Shown here one piece after another: positions 1 to 12,183 of a DNA stretch of 64,000 bases. The stretch comes from Stomoxys calcitrans. Taxonomy: Eukaryota > Arthropoda > Insecta > Diptera > Muscidae. The position numbers were made by a program, and so were the translations under genes. Numbering within the stretch: position 1 is the stretch's first letter; each line of letters begins with the position of its first letter. The notes under the pieces were generated by a model. That model was not told where the DNA came from and did not search any database. It saw nothing but the letters and a program-made list of their open reading frames with translations. Location of the stretch: positions 45,318,291-45,382,290 of the forward strand of contig NC_081554.1 in assembly GCF_963082655.1 (NCBI RefSeq). Direction: 5' to 3'.

Positions 1-105
1 ACCAAGATAATGCTCCAACGTCTCATCATCTTCCCCGCATGCCCTACACATGCTATCACTTGCCGCACCTATTGTACAAAAGTGAGCTCGTAGTCCTATA
101 TGTCT
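1..105 (-). pseudogene. LINE 3'-end fragment (cysteine/histidine knuckle)
   Basis: Read on the minus strand, this piece matches the end of the LINE at 36.18-36.36 kb almost base for base. It encodes the motif CRACGEDDETLEHYL, the Cys/His knuckle that follows the RNase H domain in many insect LINEs. It is cut by the window edge on one side and by a HINE on the other. It is a dead fragment; the family assignment rests on the match inside the window. Confidence 0.75.
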
Positions 106-107
106 TG

Positions 108-1636
108 TATGTAGACCCAGTGATAAGTACACCGATCGACTCAGAATCACTTTCTGATTCGATTAAGCTATGTTCGTCTGTCCATGTTAATTTGTGTACA
201 AACTACAGATCGCAATTTTTATCCGATCGTCTTCAAATTTGGTATGGGCATGTTTTTCGGCCTAGGGACGAAGTCTATTGCATTGGATAAAATCGGCTCA
301 GATTTGGATATAGCTCCGATATATATGTTAGTCCGATTTTCAGTAATATTGCAATAAAATGGTCATTTGTTATCCAATTCTCTTGAAATTTGTTAGGAAG
401 GATATTCTCTTGACTCTCGACATTACTGGTGAATTTCATGGAGATCGGTTCAGATTTAGATATAGCTCCCAGATATATGTTCGTCTGGTTTGCAGTAATA
501 CTGCAATTAAATGGTCACTTGTTATCCGATTCTCTCGAAATTTGGCAGCTAGGATTTTTTTTATGGCTCCCGACATTACCGGTTAACTTCATAGAAATCG
601 GTTCTGATTTGGATATAGCTCCGATATATATGTTAGTCCGATTTTCAGTAATATTGCAATAAAATGGTCATTTGTTAACCAATTCTCTTGAAATTTGTTA
701 GGAAGGATATTCTCTTGACTCTCGACATTACTGGTGAATTTCATGGATTTCATTGGTTCAGATTTAGATATAGCTCCCATATATATGTTCGTCTGGTTTG
801 CAGTAATACTGCAATTAAATGGTCGCTTGTTATCCGATTCTCTCGAAATTTGGCAGCTAGGATTTTTTTATGGCTCCCGACATTACCGGTTAATTTCATA
901 GAAATCGGTTCTGATTTGGATATAGCTCCCATATATATATTCGTCCGATTTTCAGTAATATTGCAATAAAATGGTCATTTGTTAACCAATTCTCTTGAAA
1001 TTTGTTAGGAAGGATATTATCTTGACTCTCGACATTACTGGTGAATTTCATGGAGATCGGTTAAGATTTAGATATAGCTGTCATATATGTATATCGCCAG
1101 ATTTTCACACCAGGAGGCACTGCAAGCGCATTGTTTGACCAATCTTGCCAAAATTTCTTTCTTTGACGACTGTGACAGTATCTGAGAAGGTTGCTCGAAA
1201 TCGGTTCAGATTTGGATATAGCTCCCATATATATGTTCATCCGATTTGCAGTAATATTGCAATAAAATGGTCTTTTGTTATCCGATTCTCTCGAAATTCA
1301 GCAGGAAGGATTTTCTTATGACTCTCGATATTACTGGCGAATTTCATAGAAATCGGCTTAGATTTAGATATAGCTGTCATATATGTATATCGCCCGATTT
1401 TGAATCCAAGAGCCACTTTAAGCGCACTATTTGACCAATCTTCTTCTTGCACCACGCTTTCCTCGACGACTACCACATTATCTGACAAGTCTGCCTGAAA
1501 TCGGTTCAGAATTAGGTATAGCTTCCATATATATATTCGTCAGATTTTCGGTCATTTGCATAAATGTTGGATATAGCTCCCACATTGTACTTTTATTGTA
1601 GGTTTAGGGTGCTATACAGTCGGCACCGCCCGACTG
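108..1636 (+). mobile_element. HINE-like element, subfamily C
   Basis: It begins with a degenerate head containing GTCTGTCC and ends in the hairpin ACAGTCGGCACCGCCCGACTG. The body is a run of about 153-bp units: the motif GATTTRGATATAGC recurs at 301, 453, 606, 761, 913, 1065, 1209 and 1361. Even and odd units are more alike to each other than to their neighbours, so a two-unit block seems to have been amplified. The non-autonomous Helentron reading is inference from ends, (GTCY)n block and hairpin. Confidence 0.75.
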
Positions 1637-1710
1637 AAACACCAAAATTTTGTTATACAAAATTGAACAATTACTTGTCCTTATTAGTATTTGGTCCAAA
1701 TCGGAACATA
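1637..1710 (+). mobile_element. HINE subfamily B fragment
   Basis: This short piece matches B-element sequence at 10.70-10.74 kb (TTTGGTCCAAATCGGAACATA). It abuts the C element on the left and is interrupted at a TA by the MITE on the right. The continuation of the B element is not found on the far side of the MITE. Confidence 0.55.
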
Positions 1711-1946
1711 TTGGGTTGCCCAAAAAGTAATTGCGGATTTTTCATTTAGTCGGCGTTGACAAATTTTTTCACAGCTTGTGACTCTGTAATTGCATTCTTT
1801 CTTATGTCAGTTATCAGCTGTTACTTTTAGCTTGCTTTAGAAAAAAAGAGTAAAAAAGTATATTTGATTAAAGTTCATTCTAAGTTTTATTAAAAATACA
1901 TTTACTTTCTTTTAAAAAATCCGCAATTACTTTTTGGGCAACCCAA
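1711..1946 (+). mobile_element. 236-bp mariner-type MITE, copy 1
   Basis: Perfect terminal inverted repeats start TTGGGTTGCCCAAAAAGTAA and are flanked by a TA duplication (1709-1710 and 1947-1948). The interior is AT-rich and non-coding. The termini resemble those of mariner elements of the Hsmar1/cecropia type, which also contain AAAAGTAATTGCGG. It depends on a transposase not present here. Confidence 0.9.
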
Positions 1947-1948
1947 TA

Positions 1949-2395
1949 AGATTGCCATCATTAACTTCACTTCTAATTGATTCCGAAACTTCAACTAATG
2001 CACTAACGCAACTATGATGGGCACGAAGTCCGGATTGTCTATCGGACAACAAAGATTCATGAAATCACTATTCGATTTAGGTATTGGGATTATCTTTAAT
2101 TTTTTCCCAGTAGTCGGATATGCACTGGAGATTACAATTGTATTCAAGATATGAGTAAAATAAGGTAGAAGGTAAGGAAATAATATTCTAATGAAAATTG
2201 GGTCAATGTTATCAAGACCAATAGCAATTGACTGGACTAATCTAAGACTATTTAAAACTACGTCGTGCGATACAAATCTAAACTCAAAGCTGCAATCAAC
2301 ATTTGTGCTTTCCGGAAGCCTATTAGTGTCTTGGTAAAACATCGAGTCTATATCTAAGGTCGGAATATTGAAAAGTTTCATTCGATTCAATTATA
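1949..2395 (-). pseudogene. LINE reverse transcriptase, N-terminal part
   Basis: An open minus-strand frame of 131 codons (1995-2390) encodes the N-terminal region of a non-LTR reverse transcriptase. Visible blocks are AIGLDNIDPIFIRIL, which fits the helix before finger motif 1, and KLKIIPIPKSNSDF, the usual K-x-x-P-I-P-K-x-x-x-x-D/E-F block. Palm motifs with catalytic aspartates are missing because the frame degrades after this point. The wording of the blocks resembles the family of the LINE at 6.9 kb. It is truncated at both ends and not functional. Confidence 0.75.
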
Positions 2396-2431
2396 TCACC
2401 ATGGTAATTAGAAATTGCCTTGGATTAATTC

Positions 2432-3210
2432 TTTTTATACCCACCACCGTAGGATAGGGGGTACATTCATTTAGCCATTCCGTTCGCAACACATCGAAAT
2501 ATCCATTTCCGACCCTATAAAGTATATATATTCTTGATCAGCGTAAAAATCTAAGACCATCTAGACAAGTCCGTCCGTCTGTCCTTCCGTCTGTTGTAAT
2601 CACTCTACAGCCTTCAGAAATTGAGATATTGAGCTGAAATTTGGCACAGATTCTTCTTTTGTCCATAAGCAGGTTAAGTTCGAAGATGGGTTATATGGGA
2701 CTATATCTTGAAATAGCCCCCATATAGACCGATCCGCCGGTTTAGGGCCCATAAAAGCCACACTTATTATCCAATTTTGCCAAAATTTGGAAGAGTGAGT
2801 TAACGCAATTCACTCAATATCCTTCTTCAAATTTGGCCCTATCGTTCTAGATTTGGATATAGCTGCCATATAGACCGATCTCTGGATTTTAGGTTGTGGA
2901 GCCATACAAGGCGCATTTATTGTCCGATTTCGCAGAAATTTGGGACAGTGAGTTGTGTTAGGTTCTTCGACATTTTTTTTTGAAAATTGGTCCAAATTGG
3001 CTCAGATTTGGATATAGCTGCCATATAGACTGATATCTCGATTTAAAGTCTTGGCCCCATAAAATGAGCATTTATAATCCGATGTCGCTGAAATTTGACA
3101 CAGTGACTTATGTTAGGCTTTTTGACATCCGTGTCGTATATAATTCAGATCGGTTTATTTTTTGATGTAGCTACTTTACTACCCGGCCGAACTTAAAGCC
3201 TTTTACTTGT
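2432..3210 (+). mobile_element. HINE subfamily B, near-complete
   Basis: It opens with TTTTTATACCCACCACC, continues with the core TATATATATTCTTGATCAGC and a short (GTCY)n run, and ends with CCCGGCCGAACTT...TTTTACTTG. Three internal units are recognisable from CATATAGACCGAT. The left half of the terminal hairpin has partly decayed. Confidence 0.85.
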
Positions 3211-4275
3211 CTATTTTCATAGCATGGTATTTACTATGTGCTCTTTAATTGCCGAAAATATGTATGCAAAGGATAATTTTATTCCATATAAAGTTAAAGA
3301 AGGTGCAGCAAAGCGGGTTCGGTTTAGCTAGTCTTAAATAATGTGGGATATGAGGTTGCAATGAACATTCCATTATTGCAGCGGGGATACTTCATACATA
3401 TCACTTCACTTAACAGAGAGTGGTTAACTAGCACTGAAGAAATGTTTTTATGCTCTCGGCGGGATTCAAATCCAGTCGATCAGCTTCAAAGGCGTGCATG
3501 CTAGGCTCTTGCGCACAGTGGGCTCTAAAAAAAGTACTTAGTTTATCTAATAAAAATCTTTTCTCCAAATCGACTTCTTAGCCTCACAAAGGATTTATTT
3601 TGTTTAATGAATCGATTTAAATATTGTGTAAAAAAATAATACTATTCCTTTTCACAGTTCATTAAAAATACTATATTTATTTTGTGGTAAATAAAATCAA
3701 AATAAATTTACAATTTTTTAAGTCTTGTCTGAGTTGTCTAAAGTTTCTATTGCAAGTTTATTACATATTGACTTTTGCATATGTACTCGAACCAATTTCT
3801 TTTTTTGGGAGGAATCAGGGTGTTTGTCCTTTACATGTTGGTCTGGTTTAATCGGTTTATTTTTAAAGAATTTCCACGAATTCAAAAGTTTTACAATGAA
3901 AATATTTTTTAATTATTGAGCAATTACAATATTACACCCATAAGCTGGTTAACTTGCAGCTGCTGAATAACAATAAACTTAAGATTTTTTTTAAGACCCT
4001 TAAGCTGCAAAATAACGTCTAATGAAGGCAACAAATAAAGACATAAGGGTTATATAAAATGAATCGAACACATTTTTGAATTAAAAAAAATTCTAAATGG
4101 TATAATTGAGAAGCTTAGAAAGAATTAAATATAGTTTGATATAATTAAGAATTGTATAAAAGAAAAAGAGAACATTTAAAGTTTGGAGTGATAGTATGTA
4201 GAAAGCAGAGAAACTAAAAAACATAAAAATATTCTTATATATAAAATTGAATTTATTTGTTCCGCATATACTCCA
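3211..4275. other. AT-rich apparently unique DNA
   Basis: No repeat family shared with the rest of the window was seen, apart from the tRNA-like fragment at 3430-3530. A 64-codon frame at 3725-3919 lacks any recognisable motif and has no coding character. Long A and T runs dominate. Confidence 0.5.
3430..3530 (-). mobile_element. possible tRNA-derived SINE head (degenerate)
   Basis: On the minus strand GGATTTGAATCCCGCC resembles a pol III B box and GTGCGCAAGAGCCTAGCATG lies at A-box distance before it. The tRNA fold is not convincing. It could be a decayed tRNA-related SINE unrelated to SINE1. Confidence 0.35.
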
Positions 4276-5292
4276 ACAAGTAAAAGCGTGCTAAGTTCGG
4301 CCGGGCCGAATCTTGTATACCCTCCACCATGGATCGCATTTGTCGAGTTCTTTTCCAGGCATCTCTTCTTAGGCAAAAAAGGATATAAGAAAAGATTTGC
4401 TCTGCTATTAGAGCGATATCAAGATATGGTCCGGTTTGGACCACAATTAAAAAATATGTTGGAGACCTGTGTAAAATGTCAGCAAATTTGAATAAGAACT
4501 GCGCCCTTTGGGGGCTCAGGAAATAAAATAGAGAGATCGATTTATATGGGAGCTGTATCGGACTATAGACCGATTCAGACTATAATAAGCACGTATGTTG
4601 ATGGTCATGAGAGGATCCGTCGTACAAAATTTCATTCAAATCGGATAATAATTGCGACCTCTAGGGGTCAAGAAGTCAAGATCCCAGATTGGTTTATATG
4701 GCAGCTATATCAGGTTATGAACCGATTTGAACCTTATTCGACACAGTTGTTGAAAGTAAAAATAAAATACGTCATGCAAAATTTCAGCCAAATCGGATGG
4801 GAATTGCGCCCTCTAGAAGCTCAAGAAGTCAAGTCCCCAGATCTGTTTATATGACAGCTATATCAGGTTATGGACCGATTTCAACCATACTTGACACAGT
4901 TGTTGGATATCATAACAAAACACGTCGTGCAAAATTTCATTCCAATCGGATAAGAATTGCGCGCTCTAGAAGCTCAAGAAGTCAAGACCCCAGATCGGTT
5001 TATATGGCACCTATATCAAAACATGGACCGATATGGCCCATTTACAATACCAACTGACCTAAATTAATAAGAAGTATTTGTGCAAAATTTCAAGCGACTA
5101 GCCTTACTTCTTTGGAAGTTAGCGTGCTTTCGACAGATAGACGGACGGATGGACATGGCTAGATCGTCATATAATATCGCGACGATCAAGAATATATATA
5201 CTTTATGGGGTCTCAGACGAATATTTCGAGTAGTTACAAACAGAATGACGAAATTAGTATACCCCCCCTCCTATGGTGGAGGGTATAAAAAG
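4276..5292 (-). mobile_element. HINE subfamily A, full-length
   Basis: It is bounded on the left by ACAAGTAAAAGCGTGCTAAG plus the hairpin TTCGGCCGGGCCGAA and on the right by TATGGTGGAGGGTATAAAAA. The 15-bp sub-terminal inverted repeat TATACCCTCCACCAT occurs at both ends. Three body units carry the GGTTTATATGGCAGCTATAT box. The (GACG)n block near 5140 is only three units long. Several short frames across it are by-products of the repeat period. Confidence 0.9.
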
Positions 5293-5328
5293 GTTGAACC
5301 GATTGTCTTCCAATTTTCACAGATAGAA

Positions 5329-5601
5329 GGCCACCGTAGCGCAGAGGTTAGCATGTCCGCCTATGACGCTGAACGCCTGGATTCGAATCCTGGAGAGACC
5401 ATCAGAAAAAATATGTAACAGGGGTTTTTCCCTCCTAATGCCGGCAACATTTGTGAGATACTATGCCTCTGCGGCACTCCATTCGGATTCGGCTTTAAAA
5501 CGGTGGCCTCTTATCTTTGATCTTCAACTTGAATCGGGCTGCAATCATTGATATGTGAGAAGTTTGCCCCTATTCCTTAGTAGAATTTTCATGAGCAAAA
5601 T
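5329..5601 (+). mobile_element. SINE1 (tRNA-derived), copy 1
   Basis: The head GGCCACCGTAGCGCAGAGG holds an A box (TAGCGCAGAGG, 5337-5347) and a B box (GATTCGAATCC, near 5380-5390), the split pol III promoter of a tRNA gene. A tRNA-unrelated body follows, ending near TTCATGAGCAAAAT. This copy has lost about 40 bp of the body relative to the copy at 14.85 kb. SINEs of this kind need LINE enzymes to move. Confidence 0.85.
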
Positions 5602-5609
5602 ATAAATTT

Positions 5610-6846
5610 TTTGTAGGTTGGTCTGGACGGAAACATAGGCTATATCATTTTTGATATTGGAAGAGGGGCGGATCCTCCCCCTTGCCTCAAAAGTACCACT
5701 CAAAAATAAAATTATACCGATCAGGACAATATGGGATTCAAATGAAAGGTATTCAGGAGTAGAGTAAGAATTTCATATTAAAAATTGAGTCCAAATAACT
5801 CAGGGGCCGCCCAATACCAAAACCCCCTAAAATAGATTTATTGGATTAACATGACAATATGGGATTCAAATGAAAGGTATTCAGGAGTATGGTACGAATT
5901 CCATACTAAAAATTGAGTCCAAATTACTCAGGGGCCGCCCCAATCCCAAGACCCCCTAAAATAGGTTTATTGGACGAGCATGACGATATGGGATTCAAAA
6001 GAAAGGTTTTCGGGTGTAGATTACGAATATGGTCAAAAAGAAAGAATATGCTTTATATATACTTTTTTTTTTTTGATATCGGAAGGGGGCGGACCCTCCC
6101 CTGTTACCCCAAAATTACCACCCAAAATCACATGTGGACCGATAAGGACAAAATGGGTATCAAATGAAAAGTATGCAGGAGTAGATAACCAATCTGGCAT
6201 ACTAATTCATATCGAAGTATACGGGTTCACCCCACTTCCACAAAAACGCTCAAAATGGGCACATTAGCCAATCACGGATATACGGAACTCGATTTGTTTG
6301 TTCCGTATAGACTGAAAAAAGGCAGAAGCGATTTTCTCGAAATTTTCGCATATTGTGTAGGTTGGTCTCGAAGAAAACATAGGCTGTATAATTTTTCGGT
6401 ATCCGAAGGGGGACGGGCCCCTTCCCCTTATGTCAAAAACACCATTAATTAAATTTAAAATTAATTAAAATTTGAGTCTAAGTACCCATCGAATCGCCCC
6501 AACCCCAAAACTCTCCCAAACAGACATATTGAACGTCCATTTCAATATGAAGCTCTAATGAAAGGTATTCGGGAGTAGAATTCGAATTTGGCACACAAAA
6601 TCAGATCAATGTATAGGGGGTCACGCCACCCCTTAAAAACGCCATTAGACTATATGATACTTGGCTGAACCGATTTTCTTGAAATTTTCATAGGTTGTGT
6701 ACATTTGTCTGGAAGGAAATAGAGGCCATATAACTTTTAGATATCGGGTGGTGGCGGATCCTTTTCCTTACCCCAAAAACGCCCAACCCAAATCAAAAAG
6801 TGGACCGCTAGGCACAAAATGGGTATCAAGTAAAAGGTATTGCAGA
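5610..6846 (-). mobile_element. repeat D body, tandem ~120-150 bp units
   Basis: Blocks around CAATATGGGATTCAAATGAA recur near 5728, 5855, 5985, 6150 and, in weaker form, 6550 and 6810, each followed by GGGGCCGCCC-type G/C-rich text. The same body occurs on the other strand inside HINE A ends at 47.7-48.9 kb. The segment TTTGTTTGTTCCGTATAGAC near 6295 is shared with 48.78-48.81 kb. No terminal structure of its own is evident here. Confidence 0.6.
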
Positions 6847-6849
6847 CTA

Positions 6850-8030
6850 GAAAACGAGAATCGTATTAAAATTTGAGAAATCGTTGTATTTGCAAATGTC
6901 GTCTTTTGTCAACGAGAACTCTTTGTTATATGTGAGACAGTCCGGGTTTCGACCTAACCACAGCTGCGTAACTGCCTTGGCCGAGGTTACTGAGAGGATC
7001 AGGGTCAATTGGGAGAATGATAAGATAAATTTCCTTGTTCTTCTTGACCATTCTAAGGCATTTGACACTGTGGATCATTCCTTGTTATGTGTGACATCTT
7101 TACAATTTTTCTTCTACATTCGTCTTATTTTGTCGTACCTGTCACACCGCACTCAGTTCGTCAGTTATAAGTCTTCTGTATCGTAGCCTCTGCTTGTTTT
7201 AAAAGGTGTTCCTCAGGGATCAATGCTGTGTCCTGTTCTCTTTTCATTGTACAGTAACGACTTGGCGAGTAAATTGTCTTATTGTGAGGGACATATGCAC
7301 GCTGACAATGTACAGATATATATATCGGCAGTCCGTGGGATAAGATTGCTGAAAACATACTTCTGCTTAATCATGATCTGTCAAGAGTCAGCACGTGGGC
7401 GAAAGCCAATGGCCTGTGTCTCAACCCTGTAAAGTCCAAGTGTGTTGTTATCAGAAACAGGCTGTCTCGTTTTTCATGTGATGTCGGTATATTCATTAAC
7501 GGCGCCAGATAGGAAATCTTTCCTCATGCAAAGAACTTGGGCGTGGTTATTAACAGCACTCTGACTTGAAGTAATCATATCGTCTCTGTCGCTGGTGAGG
7601 GATATTCAAAATTGCGTGCCCTCTGGGCCACTCAGTCGGTTACTCCGCTGCGGGTTAGGGCTCTCTTGGCAAAGACTTATCTTATTCCTGGCATTCTCTA
7701 CAGCTGTGAGTTGTTTGCTAGTTGCGACTCGGTAAGCAGATGTAAGCTAAACACCTTTTTTAATCGCGTTACTCGTTATGTATTTGGCTTGAGACGGCGT
7801 GACTTCATCTCTGAATACCACACACCACAATATCTGTATGGATTTATTGACCCAGATCCATTAGAGGTAAAAAAATCATTCCCAAAATGTATTAGAGGCT
7901 TGTTTCTGAATGACATATGTTCATATTGGCTGTACGTCTATGGAACCCACGTCCTAACGATCTGCAATTATTCAGTAACTCGGCAACATTTAAAACCAGA
8001 CTTTGGAAACATTTTGCGGCATTAAGTTGA
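6850..8030 (+). pseudogene. LINE reverse transcriptase pseudogene
   Basis: Three overlapping frames together give most of a non-LTR reverse transcriptase. In order: QSGFRPNHSC (fingers), DHSKAFDTVDHSLL (motif A with catalytic Asp), KGVPQGSMLCP (motif B), HADNVQIY (motif C), then a thumb and C-terminal region with ALLAKTYLIPGILYSCELF and NRVTRYVFGLRRRD. Damage seen: a TAG at 7184-7186, a frame change between about 7330 and 7400, stops at 7510 and 7567, and motif C carries Asn in place of the second catalytic Asp. Endonuclease and 3' tail were not found. It is inactive. I do not assign a clade with confidence; the style is Jockey/CR1-like. Confidence 0.85.
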
Positions 8031-8060
8031 TGAATGTTAAGACTCATTTAATTATTTATT

Positions 8061-9970
8061 ATAACCTCCACCATAGGATGGGGGCATACTAATTTCGTCA
8101 CTCTGTAACTCCTCGAAATACTCGTCTAAGACCCCATAGAGTATATATATTCTTGATCGTCATGACATTTTAAGTCGAAATAGCCATGTCCGTCCGTCGG
8201 TCTGTCTATCGAAAGCACGCTTTCTTCTTCTTTCGAAGGAGTAAAGCTAGCCGCTTGAAATTTTGCACAAATACTACCTATTGGTGTAGGTCGGTTGGGA
8301 TTGTAAATGGTCTATATCGGTCCACGTTTTGATATAGCTGCCATATAAACCGATGTGGGATCTTGACTTCTTGGGCAGCTAGAAGGCACAATTCTTATCC
8401 GATTTGGCTGAAATTTTGCATGAGGTGTTTTATTATGACTTTCAACAACTTTGCCAAGTAAAATTTCAATCGGTTCATAACCTGATATGGCTGCCATGTA
8501 AACCGATCTTGGGTCTTGACTTCTTGAGCCTCTAGAGGGCGCTATTCTCGTCCGATTTGACTGAAATTTTGCACATAGTGTTTTGGTATCACTGCGTTAA
8601 GTGTTGTTCAAAGCGGTGTATGTTTGGATATAGCTGCCATAGAAACCGATCTTGGGTCTTGACTTCTTGAGACTCTAGAGGGCGCAATTCTCATTCGATT
8701 GGAATGAAATTTTGCACGACGAGTTTTGTTATGATATCCAACAACTGCGCTAAGTATGGCTTCAATCGGTTCATAACCTGATATAGCTGCCATGCCCTTT
8801 AGAGTGCGTAATTATTATCCGATTTGGCTGAAATGTTGCATGAGGTATTTTGGTTTGACTTTCAACAACTGTGCTTAGAATAGTTCAAATCGGTCCATAA
8901 CCTGATATGGCTGCCATGTAAACCGATCTTGGGTCTTGACTTCTTGAGCCTCTAGAGGGCGCAATTCGCGTCTGATTTGACTGAAATTTTGCAGGTGGTG
9001 TTTTGGTATCACTTTCAATAACTGTGCCAAGTATTGTTCAAATCGGTCTATGTTTTCATATAGCTGCCATATAAACCGATCTTGGGTCTTGACTTCTTGA
9101 GCCTCTAGAGGGCGCTATACTCGTCCCATTTGACTGAAATTTTGGACGTAGTGTGTGTGGAAGTGATACCAACTTCCAACAACTGCGTTAAGTATGATTC
9201 GAATCGGTTAATAACCTGATGTAGCTGACATATAAACCGATCTTGGGTCTTGACTTCTTGAGCCTCTAGAGGGCGCAATTCTTATCCGAGTGGAATGAAA
9301 TTTTGCACGACGTATTTTGTTATGATATTCCAAAAACTTTACCAAGTATGGTTTCAATCGGTTAATAACCTGATATAGCTGCCATATAAACAGATCATGG
9401 GTCTTGACTTCTTGAGTCTCTAGAGGGAGCATCATCATTCGATTTGGCTGAAATTTTGCATGAGGTGTTTTGTTATGACTTCCAATAACTATGCTAGGTA
9501 CGGCCCAAATCGGTATACAACCTTATATAGCTTCCATATAAACTGAACTGGGATCTTGGCTTCTTGAGCCTTTAGAGGGCGCCATTCTCATCCGATTTGG
9601 CTGAAATTTTATACAACGGTTTCTCTCACGACCTTTAACATACGTTTCTAATATGGTCTGAGTCAATCAATAGCTTGTTACAGCTCCCATATAAAGCGAT
9701 CTCCCGATTTTGCTTCTTGAGCCCCTACAAGGCGCAATTCTTAACCGAATGAACTGAAATATTACGCAATGACTTCTACAATGTTCAGCATTCATTTATG
9801 GTCCGAATCGGACTATAACTCGATATAGCTCCAATAGCATAACAGTTCTTATTCAATATTCTTTGTTTGCCTAAGAAGAGATACTGCGCATAGAACTCGA
9901 CACAAATGCGATCCATGGTGGAGGGTATAAAAGATTCGGCGCGGCCGAACTTGGCACGCTCTTACTTGTT
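8061..9970 (+). mobile_element. HINE subfamily A, long copy
   Basis: At 1.9 kb this is one of the longest A elements here. It runs from TATAACCTCCACCATAGG through the core TATATATATTCTTGATCGTC to CCATGGTGGAGGGTATAAAA, hairpin TTCGGCGCGGCCGAA and CTTACTTG. The marker CTTGACTTCTTG recurs at 8362, 8515, 8658, 8935, 9088, 9249 and 9403, so most steps are 153 bp or close. Its (GTCY)n block is short. Confidence 0.9.
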
Positions 9971-9972
9971 GT

Positions 9973-10860
9973 TTTTATACCCACCACCGAAGGATGGGGG
10001 TATATTCATTTTGTCATTTCGTTTGCAACACATCGAAATATCCATTTCCGACCCTATAAAGTATATATATTCTTGATCAGCGTAAAAATCTAAGACGATC
10101 TAGACATGTCCGTCCGTCTGTCCGTCTGTCTGTTGAAATCACTCTACAGTCTTTAAAAATAGAGATATTGAACTGAAATTTTGCACAGATTCTTTTTTTG
10201 TCCGTAAGCAGGTCAAGTTCGAAGATGGGCCCCCATATAGACCGAACGGCCGATTAAGTTCTTAGGCCCACAAAAGCCACATTTATTATCCGATCTTGCT
10301 GAAATTTGGGACAGTGAGTTGTGTTAGGCCCTTCGACGTCCTTCGTCAATTTGGCTCAGATTGGTCCAGATTTGGATATAGCTGCCATATAGACCGATAT
10401 CTAGGTTTTAGGTTTTGGGGCCATAAAAGACGCATTTATTGTCCGATGTCGCTGAAATTTGAGACAGTGAGTTTGGTTAGTCTCTTCGAAGTCCTTCTTC
10501 AATTTTGCCTAGATCGGTCCAGATTTGAATATAGCTGCCATATAGACCGATATCGCGATTTAAGGTCTTGGCCCCATAAAAAGCGCATTTATAATCCGAT
10601 TTCACTGAAATTTGACACAGTGACTTATGTTAGGCTATTCGACATCCGTGTCGTATATGGTTCAGATCGGTTTATTTTTAGATATAGCTAGTGTACTTTT
10701 AATATTTGGTCCAAATCGGAACATATTTTGATATAACTGATATGGGACATAAGGTATGAAATTTTCACCGAATTTTGATGAAAGGTGGTTTACATTTATT
10801 CACGAGGTGGTGGGTATCCAAAGTTCGGCCCGGCTGAACTTAACGCCTTTTTACTTGTTT
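9973..10860 (+). mobile_element. HINE subfamily B, back-to-back with A
   Basis: It starts TTTTTATACCCACCACCGAAG two or three bases after the preceding A element ends and finishes with GGTGGTGGGTATCC, hairpin AGTTCGGCCCGGCTGAACT and TTTTTACTTG. Internal boxes GATATAGCTGCCATATAGAC recur near 10376 and 10531. Head-to-tail adjacency to the A copy suggests insertion at or next to the A terminus. Confidence 0.88.
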
Positions 10861-12059
10861 CTTTTAAATTCAAATCTACAAAGCCACAATTGCTAGTTTT
10901 TTTCAATTAGTAAATTATTCATTCAAAATCTGTGATGTATGGTACAGCTATAGATTCTTAATTTTAAGTGTTTACTATGTACAATTGTTGGAGATATTAC
11001 ACGCACTTTAATTATAAGAATTTTATATTCTTGTTGAGTGTAAATAAATAAATTACAAATTACAATAACAATGAATGCCATAAATATTTCAATGCATTTT
11101 AAAACTTTTTTTGCCAGGTAACTAGCTAAAGGAAGCGGAAAATGCAGTTTGGCAGCATTTGAAAAGAAAACACCAGCGTACTGTGTCATTACATATGGTA
11201 TGGAAAAACGGCTATTAATTAGATAGCAATACCTGAGTGGTGCTACAAAAACATTTAATGATAACAAATAAGCAAATTAAACAAAATGAAAATAATGCAT
11301 ATTAAGAAATCACATTCTAATTAATGCAAACAAAAAACAAAAGCAAATAAATACAAATTGGCCGCCAACGTAAAACTAATTCTCTTTAAAAATACAATAA
11401 CAAAAAAGGCTTAAAACAACACAGCTTGAACAAAGGCCATTAATTTGTGTGGTGCGCGTGTGTGTGTGTTTCATTTATAACCATTGAACAAATAAAGCAA
11501 AGTGTAAATAAACACCACCTACTGTTAGTATTCGAAGCAAATTGAATATAAACCGTCTAAATAAATACGAAATTATTTTTTGTCATACAGCAAGCTGCAA
11601 CATGAAAAAAACAATACAATAAATTTTTCCATAACCATCAAATTAAAATCAAATCATCTTCTTCATCATCGCCATCCGAACATGGAAGCACCAAGAGACA
11701 AATTTTATTCGAAACAATAGCAACAACAACAAAAATTTTAAATAATAACAAGTCCAAGTAAACAGCAAACGAAACACGTTCAATTAAAAGAGTTTTTAGA
11801 CATAACAATAAATTCAAGTGTCCATACGTACGTACGCCTCTGCTCCCGGCAATGCAGTTAAATCTTTGATATACACAAACATCATCATAAATTTTAACAG
11901 CATTTGCAATTGCATTTGTGCGCTGCCCCATCCAGTTCTGTCCCCACGGAAATATAATCAAACAAAATCCCCGGTCATACACTCGTACATTCCATATCAG
12001 AGAGTGCTGTTCTCTACTCTTTTGTTGTTTTTTTGTTTGCAATAGAAATTTTTATAAAT
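10861..12059. other. AT-rich apparently unique DNA
   Basis: There are no matches to other repeats in the window. Features seen are a short GT run (near 11456-11469), CAA-rich text at 11715-11790 and a TACGTACGTACG run near 11824-11836. Minus-strand frames of 114 and 134 codons (10923-11267, 11638-12042) have no recognisable domain and compositions typical of chance frames. Confidence 0.5.
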
Positions 12060-12183
12060 TGTGTCAACTCGAACGGTAGAGCATGAAAATGAGAGCAAAA
12101 CAACTGGTGCTAACATAACTTCCAACACTCAACATCGCCTGCAGCATTTCCAGCGCCCGTGACAACTGAACCTCTATACAAGG
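12060..12183 (+). other. possible untranslated exon with splice donor
   Basis: This less AT-rich segment ends at ACAAG|GTAGGTAG, a good match to the insect 5' splice-site consensus (AG|GTRAGT), and is followed by T-rich intron-like text. The CA-rich sequence upstream is typical of fly 5' untranslated regions. There is no frame and no other exon in the window to support it, so this is a weak suggestion only. Confidence 0.2.

Noticed and set aside
10923..11267. 114-codon minus-strand frame resembling a membrane protein
   Set aside because: Hydrophobicity follows from AT-rich codons; no family features, start context or neighbouring exon.
11638..12042. 134-codon minus-strand frame as a host gene
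   Set aside because: No recognisable domain, a tail of Asp/Glu from a simple TTC/ATC repeat, and an overlapping frame on the other strand; fits chance in AT-rich DNA.
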